Of a DNA stretch of 64,000 bases, positions 43,024 to 54,689 are shown in pieces. A program made the translations under genes and the position numbers. The notes under the pieces are model-generated. The model did not search any database. It had not been told where the DNA came from and saw nothing but the letters and a program-made list of their open reading frames with translations. The stretch spans positions 4,917,066 through 4,981,065 of the forward strand of contig QRDG01000473.1 of NCBI GenBank assembly GCA_012064385.1. The letters run 5' to 3'. Every line of letters begins with the position of its first letter. Positions within the stretch are counted from its first letter, which is position 1. The DNA comes from Puccinellia tenuiflora. Lineage: Eukaryota; Streptophyta; Magnoliopsida; Poales; Poaceae.

Positions 43024-43486
43024 CAGATGCAACAAAACGTAATTTGAACTATAGGGGAACCACATGCACGTTCTCTACTGCACATGATCATCATGTCCGC
43101 ATTTGCACATTGTCGATCCGCAGCTTGAGCTTGGACACGTACGTCTAATTATATGCTTCCGAGCAAGCCACAAAACCATCATTCCACTAGTGTATGAAGT
43201 AGATCACGCTGTAGAGACAGAGCATCAAATCATCAAATTTAGGGACATGAATTTGAGCTAACAAGATGAGGTAACCATACCTTGCCAAATGGTAACGAAT
43301 CCGTCCAAAAAAGATGCATTGAACGGATCAGCCGTCGACAGGTCATGGGTACGCTTGTCGATATATTTGAAGGTAGTCCAGGTAAACTTTTTGAATTCGA
43401 ATCGAGCATCACGAGAAGCTCTGTCTTTTAACTGCAGTTGCCTACGATGATTATCCCTCCATTCGTCATTGCGATTGTTAACCAGT

Positions 43487-43800
43487 CACTTGTAGAAAAA
43501 GGGCTTTTGTCAAGAGCATTTGTCCCGGTCGCTACATGAACCGGAACTAACTTTGGCATTAGTCCCGGTTCGAGCGGCTCGCACGCCGCATGGGCATCGG
43601 GAGGCTTTCGTCCCGGTTCGTACTAAACCTTTAGTCCCGGTTCGTAATAGGAACCGGGACTAAAGGGTTACGGCAGGCAGTGCCAGAGGTGGGGGCCAGT
43701 GAGATACCCTTTCGTCCCGGTTCGTATTACGAACCGGGACTAAAGATGGATCTTTAGTCCCGGTTTGTAATACGAACCGGGACAAAAGTTCCACCACCTT
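43487..43800 (+). repeat. Left terminal inverted repeat and subterminal palindromes of CACTA-2
   Basis: After the terminus there are at least three palindromes of the form TTTAGTCCCGGTTCGTAAT / GAACCGGGACTAAAG, at about 43630-43666, 43710-43744 and 43752-43788. They are candidate transposase-binding sites and lie upstream of the transposase gene. Confidence 0.85.
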
Positions 43801-44883
43801 TATCTTCTTCTTCCACCCCGAGCCATCCTCACTCTTCTCCATTTTCTTTCGGTTAATCTCTCCCAAGCTCAAGTTCATCATATTTTTCTCCACCATTTGA
43901 CAAGTTTGGCAGCACCCATCTAATCAAGGGTTAGCAACTTCATCCTTTCTTCCGGCGTTGCGGATTTAGCTCATTTCATTATTAGTTTAGCTCTTTTCAT
44001 TTTTCTAGTGCAAGCAAGGTGTTTGATAAAATGTCTAAGTTAGGGATTTTATTTTTTTATATGCAATTTGAGCTCAACTTATAGTATGATTTGTTAGTTT
44101 AGTGCCATCGCAACAACGCCGTCGATCGCCCCCGCCGCCCCGTTGCCGGTACCACCTTGGTGAGCCTCTTGTTCTTATTAAAAAATATAAAAATTGTTAT
44201 TTATATGATTTATATAGTTACTTGTATAATTTTCTTACTTCTATGATTGTTTGATAAATGTATAGTGCCATGGTTTTGATATCCGTCCCCGTTGGCCCTC
44301 GTCCGGTTTATGATTCGGATGTGGTATATTATCTTTTATATCTATTTTTTTAATTTCATGTTTATAATAATTATGCCGACCAACACTTGACATAGATATT
44401 TTTATCTAGGACATATATGAACCGGAAATTCCAACCGACCCTCTTGTTGAGAAGTTAAATTTAGTTGAAAAAGAAAACGATGATTTGAAAGAAAAATTGA
44501 AACAAATTGAAGAAGAGAAGATGAAATTGGAGTTGTATCTTGCTGATGTTGTCGATGATCACAAGTAAAGATGGATGCAATGCGCTTGAAGATTAGAAAG
44601 ATTAGAAATTATGCCATTAATAAAGAGGCTTGGTATCATTATGCTGTTGGATCAATTGTTACCTTAGTTGCAATTTTGATAGCATTTGTTGTTGCATTTA
44701 AATGCATTACATAGTATGTATGTTAGTTTCAATGTATGTTTTAATTATGAGAACTATGTATCACATTTGGTCACTACTCTAATTTGGTTTTAATGTGATG
44801 AACTTGTATTAATTAATTTGGTCACTTCTCTATTCACGATGTTGTGCATAATGGTTTTTTATAAACTTAATTATATAATGCAG
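43801..44883 (+). other. Leader of the CACTA-2 transposase gene
   Basis: AT-rich leader with no strong ORF. A stretch at about 44408-44567 could be read as MNRKFQPTDPLVEKLNLVEK-like coding, followed by a coiled-coil-like run (KEKLKQIEEEKMKLELYL) ending at TAA 44566; it might be a short upstream exon. ATGCAG precedes the transposase ATG at 44884. Confidence 0.35.
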
Positions 44884-47800
44884 ATGGATCGACAATGGAT
44901 GTACGGTAACCGACAGACTGACGATTTCATTACGGGCTTGCGTAGTTTTATCAGTGTGGCCTAGGCAAACAATCAGAATGGTTTTATGTGTTGTCCATGT
45001 GTTGCCTGTCAGAATAAGAAGGATTACTCTATCTCGAAAATCCTTCACAGCCACCTTCTTCGGACCGGTTTCATGCCCAACTATAATTGTTGGACCAAGC
45101 ATGGAGAAAGAGGGGTTATGATGGAAGAAAATCAAGAAGAGGATGGTGACAACTATCCTATGTACCCTGAATACGGTGATACTGCAACGGGGGAAGCTAA
45201 AGATCAAGAGGCATCAGATGAGCCGGCTGATGATCTTGGTCGTGCCATTGCTGATGCACAGAGAGAGTGCGGAACTGATAATGAGAGGTCGAAATTCGCA
45301 CGTATGTTAGAGGATCACAACAAACCATTGTACCCAAATTGCGAAGATGGCCTGAAAAAGCTGGGTAGCACACTGAAATTGCTGCAATAGAAGGCAGAGA
45401 ATGGTGTGACCGACAAGGGATATGAAAAGTTGCTGAAAATAATGAAGAAGGACCTTCCAAAGGGTAACGAATTGCCCGCCAGTATGTACGAAGCAAAAAA
45501 GGTTGTCTGCCCTCTAGGATTAGACGTGCATAAGATACATACATGCCCTAATGACTGTATCCTCTACCGCGGTGAGGAGAACGAGAATTTGGAGGCATGC
45601 CCGGTATGCACTGCATTGCGGTATAAGATCAGACGAGATGATCCTGGTGATGTTGAGAGCGAGCGCCCCAGCAAAAGGGTTCTTGCCAAGGTGATGTGGT
45701 ATGCTCCTATAATACCACGGTTGAAACGTTTATTTAGAAACAAAGAGTATGCCAGGTTGTTGCGATGGCACAAAGAAGATCGTAAGAAAGACGCGATGTT
45801 GAGACACCCCGCTGATGGCTCGCAGTGGAGAAAAATCAGAGAGAGTTCCCAAACTTTGCAGATGATGCAAGAAATTTAAGGTTTGGTCTAAGTACAGATG
45901 GCATGAATCCTTTTGGAGAGCAGAGCTGCAGTCATAGCACGTGGCCTGTGACTCTATGTATCTACAACCTTCCTCCTTGGTTATGCATGAAGCGGAATTT
46001 CATTATGATGCCAGTGCTCATCCAAGGCCCGAAGCAACCCGGCAACAACATAGATGTGTACCTGAGGCCTTTAGTTGAAGAACTTTTATAGTTGTGGCGT
46101 GAAGAAGGTGTACGTATGTGGGATGAGCACAAACAGGTGGAATTTGACCTACGAGCATTGCTATTCGTAACTATCAATGATTGGCCAGCTCTTAGTAACC
46201 TTTCAGGACAGACAAACAAGGGATACAATGCATGCACGCACTGTTTAGAGGAGACTGATAGTATATATTTGGAGAAATGTAAGAAGGTTGTCTACCTGGG
46301 GCATCGTCGATTTCTTCCGACTAAGCATCCCGTAAGAAGGAAAGGCAAGCATTTCAAAGGTATGCCCGATCATCGGAGGAAGCCTGACCACCGTACTGGT
46401 GATGATATATTTGATATGGTCAAGGATCTAGAAGTGATCTTTGAAAAGATACAGGCGGTCAATCTGTTCTGAATGACGGTACCGGACACGCGCCCATGGG
46501 GAAGAAGAAATCTATATTTTGGGAGCTACCCTATTGGAAAGTCCTAGAGGTTCGCTCTTCAATCGATGTGATGCACGTGACGAAGAATTTTTGCGTGAAC
46601 CTACTAGGCTTCCTCGGCGTGTATGGGAAGACAAAAGATACACCGGAAGCACGGGAGGACCAGCAACGTATGAAAGACCCAAACAACATGCATCCACACG
46701 ACAAGACCCGGAGAAGCTACGCTCTTACCAAAGCAGAGAAGGAATTTTTTTTGAATGCCTGAGCAGTATCAAGGTCCCGTCTGGCTTCTCGTCGAATATA
46801 AAGGGAATAATAAATATGGCAGAGAAAAAATTGCAAAACCTAAAGTCTCATGACTGCCACATGATTATGACGCAGTTGCTTCCGATTGCATTGAGGGGGC
46901 TTCTACTGGAAAATGTTCGAGTACCCATTGTGAAGCTATGTGCATTTCTCAATGCAATATCTCAGAAGGTAATCAATCCAGATATTCTGTCAAGGTTACA
47001 GAATGATATGGTCCAATGTCTTGTTAGGTTTGAGTTGGTGTTCCCACCATCGTTCTTCAATATTATGACGCATCTCCTGGTTCACCTAGTCGAAGAGATT
47101 TCCATTCTCGGTCCTGTATTTTCTACACAATATGTTCCCCTTTGAGAGGTTCATGGGAGTTTTAAAGAAATATGTCCATAACCGTGCTAGGCCAGAAGGA
47201 AACATCTCCCAGGGCTATGGAACATAGGAGGTCATTGAGTTCTGTGTAGACTTTATTCCTGACCTTAAGCCGATTGGTGTTCCACAATCACGGCATGAGG
47301 GGAGACTGACTGGAAAAGGCATGCTAGGAAAGAAAGCAAAAATATGTAGGGACGGGCATTCTTTAACTCAAGCACACTACACAGTTCTATAGAGTTCTAC
47401 CTTGGTGGCTCCGTATATCGAGAAACACATGAATATAGTACGGTCCCTACACCCGGGACAGTCTGACACCTGGATTACACATGAACACATTGAGACTTTT
47501 GGTGGTTGGTTGCGAACACATCTCATGAATAACAACATTATTGGAGATCAGCTGTACTTGTTGGCCAGGTCACCATCTTTGACTGTATTGACTTTCGAAG
47601 GGTACGAGATAAATGGGAATACATTTTACACGATCGCCCAAGATAAAAAGAGCACCAACCAAAACAGTGGTGTCCGCTTTGATGCAACAAACAACAATGG
47701 GCAAAAGGACACATATTATGGTTACATAGAGGAGATATGGGAACTTGATTATGGACCTTCTTTTAAGGTCCCTTTGTTTCGGTGCAAATGGGTCAAGCTG

Positions 47801-48148
47801 AATGGAGTCGGGGTTCAGGTAGACAAGCCGTACGGAGTGACAACAGTGGATCTCAACAATCTTGGTTACAAAGACAAACCATTCGTCCTAGCCAATGATG
47901 TGGCTCAGATTTTCTATGTGAAGGACATGTCTACCAAACCGAGAAAAAGAAAACATAAGCAAACGAATACATCACCTAACGAGCCAAAGCGTCACATAGT
48001 TCTTTCAGGGAAAAGAAACATCGTGGGAGTGGAGGACAAGACAGACATGTCAGAAGATTATGATAAGTTTCATGAAATTCCGCCCTTCGCAGTGAAGGAT
48101 GACCCAAGTCTCATGTTAATTAATGAAGATGCACCATGGTTACGGTAG
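44884..48148 (+). pseudogene. TNP2-type CACTA transposase, heavily degraded
   Basis: Same domain order as the gene at 718-3880: WMYGNRQTDD and MCCPCVACQNKKDY in the N-terminal domain, the Transposase_21 core (LPPWLCMKRNFIMMP; YWKVLEVRSSIDVMHVTKNF, intact here), DUF4218-like FPPSFFNIMTHLLVHLVEE and DUF4216-like NTFYTIAQDKKSTNQNSGVR. Stops: 44961, 45388, 46089, 47226 and 47390. Frameshifts lie near 45837, 46455, 46755 and 47120. It ends EDAPWLR-stop at 48148. It retains the segment deleted from the CACTA-1 copy. Confidence 0.9.
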
Positions 48149-48317
48149 AGAAAAAACCCAAACACTAGATAAGGATGTAATAATTTGTATTCGGGGGCTC
48201 GTGAGTGCCTGCATATCAAATGATTTGTATTCGGTCGATGAACTGAAGGATTTCTAAATGAATTTATTATAAATATGTAGATTACATTTTTATGAACAAT
48301 TTGATATTTTAATTGCA

Positions 48318-48640
48318 ATGTCGGCCAAGCCTACATATCGTGTGTTTCCTTCGAGCGCTCGTGACCCATTGGATCAGAAGCACACGGATCGTGTGTTTCT
48401 TTAGAGCGCTTGTGAGCCGTTGGATCAGAAGCACACAGATCGTGTGTTTCTTTAGAGCGCTTGTGAGTCGTTGGATCAGAAGCACACGGATCGTATGTTT
48501 CCTTCGAGCGCTTGTGAGCCGTTGCAGCTACCAACCGGGACTAAAAAGGTGAAGAGTTGCCATATATAAATATCCAACCGCATGGAGTCACTCGGAGAGG
48601 CATGTCTATAAGAGAGGCAGGAGTACACTTCACGGGAATC
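48318..48640 (-). repeat. Inverted module with four-unit 51-bp array
   Basis: AGCGCT units at 48354, 48405, 48456 and 48507 are exactly 51 bp apart and are the reverse complement of the array at 5873-6178. Flanking pieces also match in reverse: GGCCAAGCCTACATA (48324) against 6184-6196, and GAGTCACTCGGAGAGGCATG plus CAGGAGTACACTTCAC (48584-48633) against 5726-5785. The whole module is therefore flipped relative to CACTA-1. Confidence 0.88.
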
Positions 48641-48676
48641 CGAATGATTTGTATTCGGTCGATGAACTGAATTTCT

Positions 48677-49290
48677 AAATGAATTTATTATAAATATATA
48701 GATTACATTTTTATGAACAATTTGATAATTTAATTGCATTTTTATGATAAACAGATCAAAATATATTGAATTTATAAGTTTAATAAGTTAATTGAGTTCA
48801 AATTCCAAATTTTGTAATTAAATAAAATCACCTCAAATCTCAAACAAAAATTAAATTATTATAAATATATAGATTACATTTTTATGAACAATTTGATATT
48901 TTAATTGCATTTTTATGATAAACAGATCAAAATATATTGAATTTATGAGTTAAATAAGTTAATTGAGTTCAAATTCAAAATTTTGTAATTACATAAATTC
49001 ATCTCAAATCTCAAACAAAAATGAATTTATTATAAATAGATAGATTACATTTTTATGAACAATTTGATATTTTAATTGCATTTTTCTGATAAACAGATCA
49101 AAAGATATTGAATTTATAAGTTTAAAAAGTTAATTGAGTTCAAACTCCAAATTTTGTAATTAAATAAATTCACCTCAAATTTCAAACAAAAATGAATTTG
49201 TTATAAATAGATAGATTACATTTTTATAAACAATTTGATATTTTAATTGCATTTTTCTGATAAACAGATCAAAAGATATTGAATTTATAA
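48677..49290. repeat. AT-rich tandem repeat, about 171-bp period
   Basis: Units beginning AAATGAATTTATTATAAAT or variants start at about 48677, 48848, 49018 and 49189. Each carries ACATTTTTATGAACAATTTG and GATAAACAGATCAAAA. A partial unit at 48256-48317 lies on the other side of the inverted 51-bp module. Confidence 0.85.
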
Positions 49291-49358
49291 ATTTTTTTAC
49301 TTTTTCAAAAAAGAAACTAAACTGTGGCCTTGGCGCCCGAAAATTTAATTTTGGGAAG

Positions 49359-49520
49359 ACCTTTTGTCCCGGTTCGTGGATGGAACCGGGACAAAAGGTC
49401 GTTTTGGAGCGCGCCGAAACGACCTTTTGTCCCGGTTCCATCCACGAACCGGGACAAAAGGGTACCTTTCGTCCCGGTTGGATCCACCAACCGGGACAAA
49501 AGGTCTCTCCTATATCCCAT
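49359..49520 (+). promoter_or_regulatory. Internal promoter of CACTA-2 with nested palindromes
   Basis: CCTTTTGTCCCGGTTCGTGG, continuing to 49400, is perfectly complementary to about 49421-49461, with a spacer of about 20 bp. Each arm is itself a near-palindrome. A third GTCCCGGTTGG...CCAACCGGGAC pair lies at 49471-49497. CTCCTATATCCC (49506-49517) could serve as TATA. The motif is that of the transposon termini. Confidence 0.65.
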
Positions 49521-49855
49521 CATCCTCCCCCTTCTCCCTCTCATTTCTTCGCTAAGGACCAGAGGAGCGTGGGACCACCATGATGCCGTCAGGATGCCGG
49601 ATTCCACCGCCGTCCTCCTCCTCCTCCTCCACGCACCGCCGCGCCGTCCTCCTCCTCCTCCACGCACCCCCAGCTCGCCGGCCGTCACCGTGCCCAAATC
49701 TTCTGCCCTACCCGAGCCGCCGTCGTGCCGGAGCCGCATCCGTACCCGACCCGCCACCGTACCCGAGCCGCCGCCGTCATCCTCCTCCTCCACGCACCGC
49801 CGCCGTCCTCCTCCTCCTCTTCCTGGTTCGGATCCGCTCCTCTCCCTCCTAGCAT
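49521..49855 (+). other. C-rich leader of the second CACTA-2 gene
   Basis: Repeated CCGCCGTCCTCCTCCTCCTC and CCACGCACCGCCGC segments, open in three frames through composition only. It is the counterpart of 7380-7690 in CACTA-1 and is probably a transcribed leader. Confidence 0.45.
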
Positions 49856-49859
49856 TTTT

Positions 49860-50540
49860 CTGCCATTTTAGTTCATATTAGCAAATTAGTTCATATCAGT
49901 TCATATTAGTTCAGATTAGTTCATATTAGTTCTGCCATTTTAGTTATTTTAGATAAACTGCAAAATTGTTATTAATTTAGCAATTGTTATTAATTTAGTT
50001 ATTTTAGTTCTGCCATTATAGTTATTTTAGTAAAATTAATTTAGCAATTGTTATTAATTTTAGATAAACAGCAAAATTGTTATTAATTTAGCAATTGTTA
50101 TTAATTTAGTTATTTTAGTAAAATTAATTTAGCAATTGTTATTATTTTAGCAATTATTAGCATTGTTAGTCAAATTAATTTAGCAATTGTTATTATTTTA
50201 GCAATTGTTAGCTTGTTAAAATTTGTTTAGCAATTTTTATTATTATAGCAATTGTTAGCTTGTAAAAATTAATTTAGCAATTTAGCATTGTTAGCATTGT
50301 TAACATTTAGCAATTGTGTTACTGTATTTTGTGTTAGCATTTTTCAATTTTAGTTTAGCAATTATAGCAATTATAATTGGTTGATTAGTAGATGAATTGG
50401 TTGATTAGTTAGGTTAATTAGCTAGGTTAGATTTGTTAGCGATTTACTAGTTAGGTTAATTAGCTAGGTTAATTTAATTACCTAGGTTAATTTTGTTAGC
50501 TAGGTTAGTTTTATTACTCATGTTTTTGCCATTTGTCTTT
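49860..50540 (+). repeat. AT-rich intron-like stretch of short degenerate repeats
   Basis: TTAGTTCATATTAG and CAATTGTTATTAATTTAG units recur many times. The stretch ends in TCTTTGCAG (50544), a good splice acceptor directly before the coding exon at 50545, so it is best read as the first intron. Confidence 0.7.
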
Positions 50541-50549
50541 GCAGAAACT

Positions 50550-53500
50550 ATGGGTCTCGACAGAGACAAAGATAAGGAAAACATATTGGAGGATATGATC
50601 CGTGGTGATGATGACGTCGATATCGCCTCGAGCTTTTTGAACGACTCCGGTGAGGGGGTGGACATAGAAGATGACGACTCCGGTTCTCGAATCGTAATTA
50701 CTACAGGGTCCGGCGAGGTATATTAAGTAACCGTATGTTGACAAAATGCCTTATTTGATTTGTATATACATATATTAACGCTCTTTCTTCTTTTAGCCCT
50801 CCGGATCGAGCAAATCTTCCGACACCAAACGTGGCCCAGCCAAAAGGTTGGGGAGTGAAGAAAGGTACAAGATCAAAGTCATCGCTGAAGATGGCAGACC
50901 GATTCTTCCCGTGTCGCATGACACGGTATTTATAAGTCAATACGGAGTTATTGTTAGGGACACCATCCCGATCACCGTTCAAGACTGGAATAAGCCAAAG
51001 ACGGGTGGACGACGCTCAGCTGCTAGTTATGTCGATGATAGATCCAAAGACAATCTTTGGAAAACGCTCATGGCTAATTTCACGCTACCCTCGTCAAAAT
51101 GAAGAGGACGACATTCATCCGTTAGAGGGGGTGAAAATATTAAGGATCCCATAGAGAAAAAGGTCAAGGAGTGGGCACTTAAGAAGATGTCCGAACAATT
51201 TATAAACTGGAAGAAAAGATTGAACAGGGATTATGTCCAGAAAGGATTGACTCCGGAATTCACCGGAGCGTATGAGAAGCTCAAAGATCAGTGGGACGAA
51301 TTTGTCGAGTACAAGAAATCGGAGGAGGCTAAGAAAAGGTCAGCAATAAATAAGAAAAATGCTGCAAAGAAAGAATATCACCATAGCATGGGGTTAGGTG
51401 GCTACAGGGCTATCAAGCCTAAGTTGGAGAAAGATGAGAATGACCTGCTTCAGAAAGGGATAACTCCTGAGATGTTGAAGTGGGCTGAACGGGCAAAGCT
51501 TTGGTTCTACGGGCATGGAGGTAAGTTGCACCCAGGAACAGGGAAATGCATTTTTACAAAAGCACAACTTGCAACCCCCTCACTGAACTTAAAAAGATAA
51601 TGGAGGAGGTAGAAGCCGGGGAGTTCCATCCAGACAGAGAGAAGGACGAGCTGTCACGCGCCCTCGGGAATCCAGAACACAGTGGACAAACACAGAAGGC
51701 TCCGTTCCCTAGAAGTATGGGTTTCCCGACTGCAGTGACACTTATAGAAGCCGGTGGAGGAAAAAGAAAGAGGAGGCAGACCGGCTGAAGCGGATCGAAG
51801 AAAAACTAACGAGGCAACAGGCGATACTAGATGCACTTACCAGCCAGCAAGCTACCGGCCAATCTCAGCGGCACGAAGACCCTGCATTGGAAATTAGCGG
51901 CCCACCATCTCAACGGAAAAGCAGCGTGGCTTCCACGGAGCTCGTTCGGCCAGATATCTCGGCTCGTCGCTACCCCCGTGGATGATATCACGGAGAGGGA
52001 AAATTGTGAGCTACATGCTCCATTGATGAACCTAACCGTAGTCTTACCTCCTGCACCTAATGGAACTTACCATTCCTCTCCGATTCCAGATGGCTATGCT
52101 GTTGTCGTAGTGGATGAAGTTATAAAGGGATTTGAGGACCTGGAACTTGACTATCCTACAGGTGAAGGGGAGACTGCATTGAGAGATGGCAGAAAAACTA
52201 CTATTCTGTGGCGGAAGGAACACACTGTGCTTCCAAATTGGAAGCCAAGGCCACCGTCTCCACCACCTCCGCCATCTCCGCCGCGTCAGCCATCTCCGCC
52301 GTGTCAGTCGTCTCCACCGCGCCAGCCGTCTCCGCTATATCAGCCATCTCCACCGCGTCAGCCGTCTCCGCCGCGTCAGCCATCTCCGCAGCGTCAACAG
52401 ATACAACCATCTCCGCCGCCTCTGCGGAAAGAGCCATCTCCACTGCCTCAGCAGAAACAGCCATCTCCGCCGCCTCAACCACGGGTGCTAAAGCGGAAGA
52501 GCACCACTGGCACCGCTCCGGCGGCTAGTGCTACAGCTCGGAGTAAATCCTCAAAGAAGAAAGCGAAGGCTGCTCCTGCCAAGTTATCTTACGAGCAGAC
52601 TCAAGAGGAACTTGAGCTATCAGTAAAGGAAGACGTGGAATGCCAGTTAGAAACGAAACGGCCCCCGCCTGAGCCAAAATTAGATCCGGTAAAAGTGAGG
52701 AGAACATTGGAAAACCTGAGGCGACCAACGGTTGAGGAAACGCTACCAGACTACGACCGCTCTATTATTAAGTCACGTACATCTCAGAAGGAGCGGCCGC
52801 GTGCAAGCGGGAGAAAAGTTGCCCAACTCGGAGAACAGAAAAACCAATCGTGCCCCCCCGCTCAACGTGTTTTCCGATATCCCGGTTGATTCAAAATATA
52901 CAAAACCAATGAGAGCAGCGGCCGATAATCTTGGGGTGTCTTTGGTTGAATACTTAGGCTCTATGAAAGAGTATCGCATGGCTGAGCCGTGCAAATATAA
53001 ATACAAGCACGGGGAGCCTCTTGTCAGACCGAAGGAGGTCCGGAATCTTCCTACCAAAATGCGAAGATTGCATCAGTGGTACATGGAAGAAGCAAAGAAA
53101 GGGACAAACTATCTCATTTTGGGTATAAAAGATGAGCATTTCTTGCGTGGAAGAGACGAGATCCATATTGAATTTGAAGAATTATTTCAGTTATTCAATC
53201 AAGACGCCATCGACAAATCTATCGTCAGTGTCTATTGTCTGTAAGTATTTCTTCTGTAATTAAGTCTCTAGCTCAGCTCATTCATTGCATGTATAATTAT
53301 CCTCACTCTATAATGCAGATTGAATATTCTCGAATGCAAACAAGGACGAATATATGACATTGGGTTCGTTGACCCAGATGTCGTTCATGGATATAATCTA
53401 AAACATAAACCCAATGAAACGAAGGACGCATTGGTGCAGGCATTAAAGAGACAGGAAACCAAAAGGGAAATACTATTTTCTTACAACTTCGGGTGAGTGT

Positions 53501-54239
53501 TACTTTGTTATACACATTCTATTTGTTTACTCGATGTTAAGTGTAATTGACGAGTTATGCATGCGCAGGTTCCACTATATTCTGCTAATCATTATTCCTG
53601 GCCAAGGAATAGTACTAGTCATGAACCCGCTACGTAGTGAGACTGAGTAGTGAAACGCTGCAGAGGTAATTTTAACTATTATGGCACTATATCGTCAACT
53701 TTCATTCATTTCTTAGTATCTAGTAATTATTAAGTCCTTTATTCATTTTTTTTGCCTGTCAGGGATTGGAAACGGTTCACTAGTTGGGCTCGGGGTGAGT
53801 GAAAAGAGAATCTTGAATTTAAAGAACTAAGTGTAAGTAGTACTACCTAGACCCGCGCATCTGTTTGATTCTACTTTGAATAACATTATCATTTTGATTG
53901 ATTATTATTTTGATTGAACTATATTCTCGTAAAGTGCCCGAGGCAAGGATCCGGGAATAATTTATGTGGATTCTACGTCTGCGAGTTCATTCGCGAGACG
54001 ACCTGTGAGAGGGGCAGAATCTTAGAACAACTTCGAGGACGTTCACAATATTGTTTTATTATCATCAATTGTCTTGAGATTCATTCATATATAAATATTG
54101 AACCCTTTCTTTAAATTAGATCCAACGGATGCGGGACGTGCTCCTACCAAAGGAACGACTACGAGCAATTCAAGAGGAGTTGGCGGCATTCTTCTTAGAT
54201 CATGTCATACCTAAAGGCGCAGAATATTATCCCTACTAG
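50550..54239 (+). pseudogene. TNPA-like second gene of CACTA-2 with Ulp1 protease domain, disrupted
   Basis: Exon 1 is 50545-50717 (MGLDRDKDKENILEDMIR), donor GTATAT; exon 2 starts at 50797 (PSGSSKSSDTKRGPAKRLG). A Transposase_24-like block lies at 51187-51600 (NAAKKEYHHSMGLGGYRAIK, ALGNPEHSGQTQ). A proline-rich tract follows at 52256-52490. The Ulp1-like region starts at about 53030 (HQWYMEEAKKGTNYLILGIK) and continues in small exons near 53320, 53571 (FHYILLIIIPGQG), 53762, 53935 (RQGSGNNLCGFYVCEF) and 54120, ending at TAG 54237. Breaks: frameshifts near 51090, 51150 and 51590, and stops near 53650 and 53802. Confidence 0.78.
52256..52490 (+). repeat. Proline-rich coding minisatellite (PSPPRQ units)
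   Basis: CCATCTCCGCCGCGTCAG and variants, 15-18 bp units repeated more than ten times, encode (PSPPRQ)n in the gene frame. All three forward frames and one reverse frame are open across it. It is absent from the equivalent place in CACTA-1, where the linker is short. Confidence 0.85.
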
Positions 54240-54689
54240 TAGAGATCATAACAGATATTGTATATATATGGTACTATATATGTAATAGGTTCGACTGCAA
54301 GAGGACGAAGAAATAGGTCACACTTTGATCTTATATTATGACGATGTTGTGTAATGGTTCCTTCTTTATTGTATATATGTAGTACCGTCGAATTGAATGC
54401 AAAACCTTAACCCTAAAAAGGAAAACAATAAATGAAAAAAATTGAAACAAAAAACAGTAAAAGAATCCCTAAACCCTAAAACCCAGCGTGCAGACCTTTA
54501 GTCCCGGTTGGTGTTAGGTCTCCGACCTCGGGCGCTCGACAGCGGCCATGTGGGGACCCTTTTGTCCCGGTTTGTAACGCAACTGGGACTAAAGGGGTGG
54601 GCCTTTAGTCCCGATTGCGCAGTCCTGATTGCGCAACCGGGACTAAAAGCCCTCTGGGCCCGGGACAAAAGCCCTTTTTTCCACTAGTG
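54240..54689 (+). repeat. Right subterminal region and terminal inverted repeat of CACTA-2
   Basis: TAAACCCTAAAACCC (telomere-like) at about 54470-54484 is followed by CTTTAGTCCCGGTTGG, CTTTTGTCCCGGTTTGTAAC...GGGACTAAAG and CTTTAGTCCCGATTGCGC...GCAACCGGGACTAAAAG. The terminus follows at 54664-54689. Confidence 0.85.

Larger units (their letters stand above)
43487..54689 (+). mobile_element. CACTA (En/Spm) DNA transposon, CACTA-2, complete ends
   Basis: The left end CACTTGTAGAAAAAGGGCTT and the right end (reverse complement CACTAGTGGAAAAAAGGGCTT) form a terminal inverted repeat of about 26 bp with few mismatches. CAGT flanks it on both sides (43483-43486 and 54690-54693); CACTA duplications are usually 3 bp, so one base of this may be coincidence. 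Length 11.2 kb. It contains decayed TNP2-type and TNPA/Ulp1-type genes in the same order as CACTA-1, but lacks the small ORF found at 6249-6776. It sits in exon 3 of F-box/FBD copy B. Confidence 0.95.
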
